Source: Cephalotus follicularis
Taxonomy: Eukaryota; Streptophyta; Magnoliopsida; Oxalidales; Cephalotaceae
DNA length: 64,000 nucleotides
Direction: 5' to 3'
NCBI GenBank assembly: GCA_001972305.1
Contig: BDDD01002100.1
Span: 128,693-192,692, forward strand
The notes beneath the pieces are model-generated. The model was not told the origin of the DNA, made no database searches, and saw only the letters and a list, made by a program, of their open reading frames with translations. Made by a program: the position numbers and the translations under genes. Shown one piece after another: positions 59,526 to 64,000 of the stretch; positions within the stretch are counted from its first letter, which is position 1; every line of letters begins with the position of its first letter.

Positions 59526-59948
59526 AAATCAAACATAGAAAATTTATTTACAATAAAAAAATACACAAATATAATTTATTCACTTTTTATTCTTTGTTTT
59601 TTGTTTCAGTATTCTTAATATTAGAAACTTTTAAAAAACACCTCTAGCCACTTGGATTCAAGCTTTTGAAAATTTCCTCACATGTGGAGTTCCAAAGGTA
59701 TTGTCACTGCAAATATCTTGCTGTTGGATTCGTCTAATCAGTTTGTTTTCAAGGGAGCATACCAATCAATATCCTTATTTCACGCATTCTCAAAAAATCA
59801 TTAATAAAAAATGCCATGGTAATACTGTTAGGAATAAAAATTGTAAGCCCTATTGAATTTGATGTTTAATGTTGTGTTCAATATTTGTTATTTTATTAAG
59901 CATGACTATCTATTTCAATGTTTGTTCTTTTATTAATCATGACTTTAA

Positions 59949-60004
<56 letters not shown>
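59949..60004. repeat. (GT)n(TA)n(GA)n compound microsatellite
   Basis: About 12 GT units, then about 7 TA units, then about 9 GA units, without interruption. Confidence 0.95.
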
Positions 60005-60005
<1 letters not shown>

Positions 60006-60315
60006 ACAACATTTGCTTTTACACCATTGTGGAGGAACTTCTTCTTACCCTTTAATATTATATCTATTGATAATTTATATTTTATAAATCTAATTGTTAA
60101 GTTTAATGTTTTATCTATATAGTTCATGTATACCAAATTTAAAACATATTGAATATCTCCGACTATTTCATTTATACTCGATAATTAAACGATTGTATGA
60201 GTTTTTGATACCCATTGACCTATCGTGTACAAATGGAATATTTATAGATATCCAATCGACTTGAAATTTTGTGTAAATGATATACAAATATAGAATATGA
60301 AATTCAATGATTAGA

Positions 60316-60409
60316 TATATAAATAAAAATCATAGATCGATAAAATAAGTATCGTTTATATATATATAAACGATACTTATTTTATCGATATATGATTTTT
60401 ATTTATATA
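60316..60409. repeat. 94-bp near-perfect palindrome
   Basis: Arms 60316-60358 and 60367-60409 (43 bp each) are reverse complements with one mismatch, around an 8-bp TATATATA centre that is itself palindromic. It could form a long hairpin or cruciform. Confidence 0.9.
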
Positions 60410-60610
60410 CAAATATATGCGAGAAAAGGGAATATCCATGTTATAGGATACAAACTTGTGTATTTTTTTACTTTAATTATCGGACATACGGATCATATTT
60501 CATAAATTCAAATATTGAAATAAATGTTATATATATATATAGTATGTCGAATTTCAAATTAATTAGAAATCTCTAACTGTTTCATTTTTCTTAAAAAATT
60601 CAACCGTTTT

Positions 60611-61734
60611 ATAACTTTTCATTTAGTGTAAAAGAATATAAAAGAATAGCTTATTCGATGAATGCTCTAGAGATATCCAAATGACTTAAAAATTAACATG
60701 CATATTTCATATAAATAGAACATTTAATCGAAGGGTTGGATTCTTGAAATATAATTGTTGATGCAGAACACCTTCCTTCAACAGTGCCCTACGTGGAGGG
60801 CTTTAATTTTTTAATGGAAATGCTTGAATCTATGTCCGAGAAGAAGCCTTGGTGACTGATAATCCCTGCACAAGTGAAACAAACAAGTTGAAGGTCCAGG
60901 AGATTGTTCTCCCGGGGACACTCCGACGCTCAAGTTAGGCAATGCACAGAGAGTTTTAGGTTCTTTTGAGAATGAAAATGGCTGACTTGTGTACAATCGC
61001 TGATTCTTGTATTTATAGTACTAGTTTTTAACTGTTTAAGCGTGAATCACTGAGGTGATAGCTGTCCCCTAAGGAAATACCGAGTATCTCGGGATTTTCC
61101 TTATCTCCACCTGATTTTGCGTAACTGTTTGCTGATATTGCGGAGGTAAATCCCTGTAATGTTGGCTTGACTTTCGAGCCTTATCTGGTGAAGGAGGGAG
61201 TGATTCTCTGAAATACTGCCGAGGATCTCGGCTAGGGTCCTCTGACATATTGCCGAGGATCTCGGCTGGGGTCCTCTAGAGGACGGCCGAGGATCCTGAC
61301 CTTATCCTGCTCGACCCTGGAATGTTGGTTGGTCCTAGCGTCATATTCTGTTATGGACAAGGAGGATCCTCTGACGAGGAGCCGAGGATCTCTCCTGCTT
61401 GTCTTCTGGAAGTCGAGGACATCATTTACTTCCTTAGCTGGAGTTTAATGATCTTCCTCAGTGTTTCATCCATGTAAGCTTTGACCCACTTATGTATGTG
61501 GCAATGTCCCTTGGGAGTCTTTTAGTGCTCATTGGAATGAGTCTTTATGGTGATCCTCGGAAGGAGTGTTTTATTTGCTCCTCAGAAGGAGGCTTTTGGA
61601 GGGGGATCCTCTAACAAATTGCTGAGGACTCCACCTTTATTTAAGTGTCTTGATAGAGGGAGTTGATTAGCGGCTGTTCAGAGGTTTTAGAACATGAACA
61701 TTAGGCCTCTGGTCCCTTGCAAACTTAAAAATCA
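60611..61734. repeat. Tandem unit 1: host DNA plus gypsy LTR and internal fragment
   Basis: Contains about 145 bp of host DNA, then LTR sequence of the G1/G2 family from TGTTGATGCAG (60756). Near 61480-61540 the LTR is joined to internal element sequence matching about 32985-33375 of G1, including diverged 25-bp minisatellite units. The end of the LTR is missing. The whole is repeated at an offset of 1,124 bp. Confidence 0.85.
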
Positions 61735-62601
61735 TAACTTTTTCATTTAGTGTAAAAGAATATAAAAGAATAGCTTATTCGATGAATGCTCTAGAGATAT
61801 CAAAATGACTTAAAAATTAACATGCATATTTCATATAAATAGAACATTTAATCGAAGGGTTGGATTCTTGAAATATAATTGTTGATGCAGAAAACCTTCC
61901 TTCAACAGTGCCCTACGTGGAGAGCTTTAATTTGTTAATGGAAATGCTTGAATCTATGTCCAAGAAGAAGCCTTGGTGACTGATAATCCCTGCACAAGTG
62001 AAATAAACAAGTTGAAGGTCCAGGAGGTTGTTCTCCCGGGGACACTCCGACGCTCAAGTTAGGCAATGCACAGAGAGTTTTAGGTTCTTTTGAGAATAAA
62101 AATGGCTGACCTGTGTACAATCGTTGATTCTTGTATTTATAGTACTAGTTTGTAACTGTCTGAGCGTGAATCACGGATGTGATAGCTGTCCCCTAAGGAA
62201 ATACCGAGGATCTCGGGATTTCCCTTATCTCCACCTGATTTTGCGTAACTGTTTGCTGATATTGCGGAGGTAAATCCCTGTAATGTTGGCTTGACTTTCG
62301 GGCCTTATCTGGTGAAGGAGGGAGTGTCTCTCTGAAATACTGCCGAGGATCTCGGCTGGGGTCCTTTGACATATTGCCGAGGATCTCGGCTGGGGTCCTC
62401 TAGAGGACGGCTGAGGATCCTGACCTTATCCTGCTCGACCCTGGAATGTTGGTTGGTCCTAGCGTCATATTCTGTTGTGGACAAGGAGGATCCTCTGACG
62501 AGGAGCCGAGGATCTCTCCTGCTTGTCTTCTGGAAGCCGAGGACATCATTTACTTCCTTAACTGGAGTTTAATGATCTTCCTCAGTGTTTCATCCATGTA
62601 A
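61735..62601. repeat. Tandem unit 2: partial copy of unit 1
   Basis: Same host DNA followed by LTR from TGTTGATGCAG (61880), near-identical to unit 1 through CATCCATGTAAG, where it is cut by the next element. CCGAGGATCTCGG words recur in both units. Confidence 0.85.
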
Positions 62602-64000
62602 GTGTTAGATTGGGTGACCCGACAAGCCACTGGATTGGCTTTTGTATCAGACCTATTATTGTGTATGAACAGTCTTTTTCTATATATATGACATGTGCTA
62701 TTTTTGAATATATTAATATTGGCAAAATCACTTGTGTTTAATCTTATAATTGAAGTAAATTAAAATAAATCTACTTACACTTGTGATGCCCGGACATAAG
62801 TTTGGATGCCAAGCATGGAGGCAATGAGATTGGTTACCTTACTCCTTATATCATATTAGTTCCAAGTCGTAGGTTCACTTTGTGGGCATTAGTGAACCGG
62901 ATAGACTTGCGCGCATGTTTCCTGCTTCCAGAATGGGAGGATGGATAATCTCATTACCATCTGAGTTGGACACTAGGGAAAATTCGGGGTGCACGTTGGA
63001 GCGTGTACACTGAACAGGACCCGCGTGGAAACACTATTAGGATAGTCGCTATTCAAGTGTCAATAGTGAGTTCCACTTGTTGCGGTTATGTATAAGTGTT
63101 GGACACTTAGCGAGTTCAGGGAACTCGTCTGATCCTTTGACCTGAGCAACTTCTCTATATTGTATGGAGACTATCATACTTTGATCTCCATCTTACCCAG
63201 TTCTTTCGAGGAGCTGGCAAACGGATGGTCTTTGGGCATGATCGAATCTATACGAATATAAGCGAGTACGCAACATGGGATCGTCACACCTGAGCGAAGG
63301 TGATAGGCTCTAAACTAGTCTGATTGTACTTTGGACTTATGAAATCCTTGGCCAAGGTTAAGGTGTATTGGAAATTGGATTTCCGGAGAGTCTACCAAAG
63401 GTCCTAGTAATGATAAGATATTTTAGTAACTAAGGTAAAACTAGAGTTGACACAATTCCTTACTCTCGACCTTAGTCGGGGCCAAGTATGACGAAGGATT
63501 ATAGTACGCACGAACCGATGACTGTTGGGGTCCCAACCCTATGATGATATCTTTATAAATATGTTGGACATATTTAAGTCTTGGTGAAACTTATAATGAT
63601 CATATATCAGTTTGGTGGATTTTATGAGGTGTGTTGCCATTAGATGATAACACATGCAATTACCTCATTTGATCTTACCAAATTAATAAATGAAGGGAAA
63701 TGAAAAATCACTAAAAATATGTTGGACACATTTAAGTGATTATTGTTTACTTCTTGGAGAAGTTAACACATGGTTTTAAGTGCTTTCATGACATAGGGCA
63801 TGTGGCATGTCATTAACTAAGTTAGACTTAAGTTATAATATCAAATTAAGCCAATAAAAGCCAATAGAAGAGAGAAAAACAGGATTGACATGTTGAAGCT
63901 TCTTGAACAAGCCATTCCAAGCATCTTGAACAAGCCATGATGAAGCTTCTTGAACAAGCCATTCCAAGCTTCTTGAACAAGCCATGTTGAAGCTTCTTGA
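62602..64000 (+). mobile_element. Probable start of another LTR retroelement, cut by window end
   Basis: Starts TGTTAGATTGGGTGACCC exactly where unit 2 loses its match to unit 1, so an insertion boundary is certain. A TG start suggests an LTR, but no second end, primer site or coding domain is in view. No open frame with a recognisable domain. Confidence 0.45.
63889..64000. repeat. Tandem repeat of CTTCTTGAACAAGCCAT
   Basis: At least five units with core CTTGAACAAGCCAT joined by variable GTTGAAGCTT or TCCAAGCTT spacers, about 20-25 bp per unit. It continues to the window edge. Confidence 0.85.

Larger units (their letters stand above)
59526..60610. other. AT-rich intergenic DNA right of G2
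   Basis: No coding content. It contains a compound microsatellite and a long near-perfect palindrome, listed separately. Confidence 0.5.

Overview
This is a stretch of a flowering-plant nuclear genome, almost certainly a eudicot. It holds two host protein genes with plant-type introns (a PCF11-like mRNA 3'-end-processing factor and a class A heat shock factor of the A3 type), two identical tRNA-Leu(AAG) genes, and AT-rich intergenic DNA packed with nested plant transposons. I cannot name the species from sequence alone. One ambiguous base (3653) marks this as an unfinished or consensus assembly.

Layout, left to right. 1-2103 is AT-rich with no recognised gene. 2112-3607 is a non-autonomous hAT element with a perfect 8-bp target duplication. 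4005-10272 (E1) has TGT...ACA ends and a 5-bp target duplication. It is interrupted by 6552-9840 (E2), a similar element on the other strand with its own 5-bp duplication. Both look like solo LTRs of about 3 kb, and both carry internal minisatellites. 10560-11615 is a degenerate tandem repeat. 12769-19109 is the PCF11-like gene in six coding exons. 21103-23583 and 23680-24770/40230-41682 are two copies of a 2.5-kb direct repeat. The second copy is split by a third solo-LTR-like element, E3 (24771-40229), and the first copy preserves the empty site. E3 contains a copied host segment with tRNA-Leu (26611-27957 plus 39098-39242), a CACTA-type end fragment, and a Ty3/gypsy element of the dual-RNase-H (Tat/Retand-like) type (G1, 28138-39097, minus strand). 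The source-like copy of the tRNA segment lies at 41778-43442. 44970-47215 (minus) is the HSFA3-like gene, with an in-frame stop in its second exon. 47615-59525 (G2, minus) is a second, more decayed element of the same gypsy family; one LTR carries an 864-bp hAT element. 60611-62601 is a 1.1-kb tandem duplication of host DNA plus LTR fragments, and 62602-64000 looks like the start of another LTR element.

How the pieces relate. Both gypsy elements read gag-protease-RT-RNase H-integrase on the minus strand. Between integrase and the 3' LTR each also carries a plus-strand, intron-containing gene whose intron positions and phases agree in the two copies. All gypsy reading frames here are broken by stops, frameshifts or deletions, so neither element is autonomous as it stands. 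The HSFA3-like gene keeps two DRE core motifs close upstream of its start, and the truncated end of G2 lies only about 400 bp from that start codon.

The order of events can be read from the nesting: 2.5-kb duplication, then E3 insertion and reduction to a solo LTR, then capture of the tRNA segment, then G1 insertion. The most noteworthy items are the stop codon in HSFA3, the conserved antisense spliced gene of the gypsy family, the copied tRNA segment inside an LTR, and a block of about 940 bp of nearly pure A/T that replaces part of G2.
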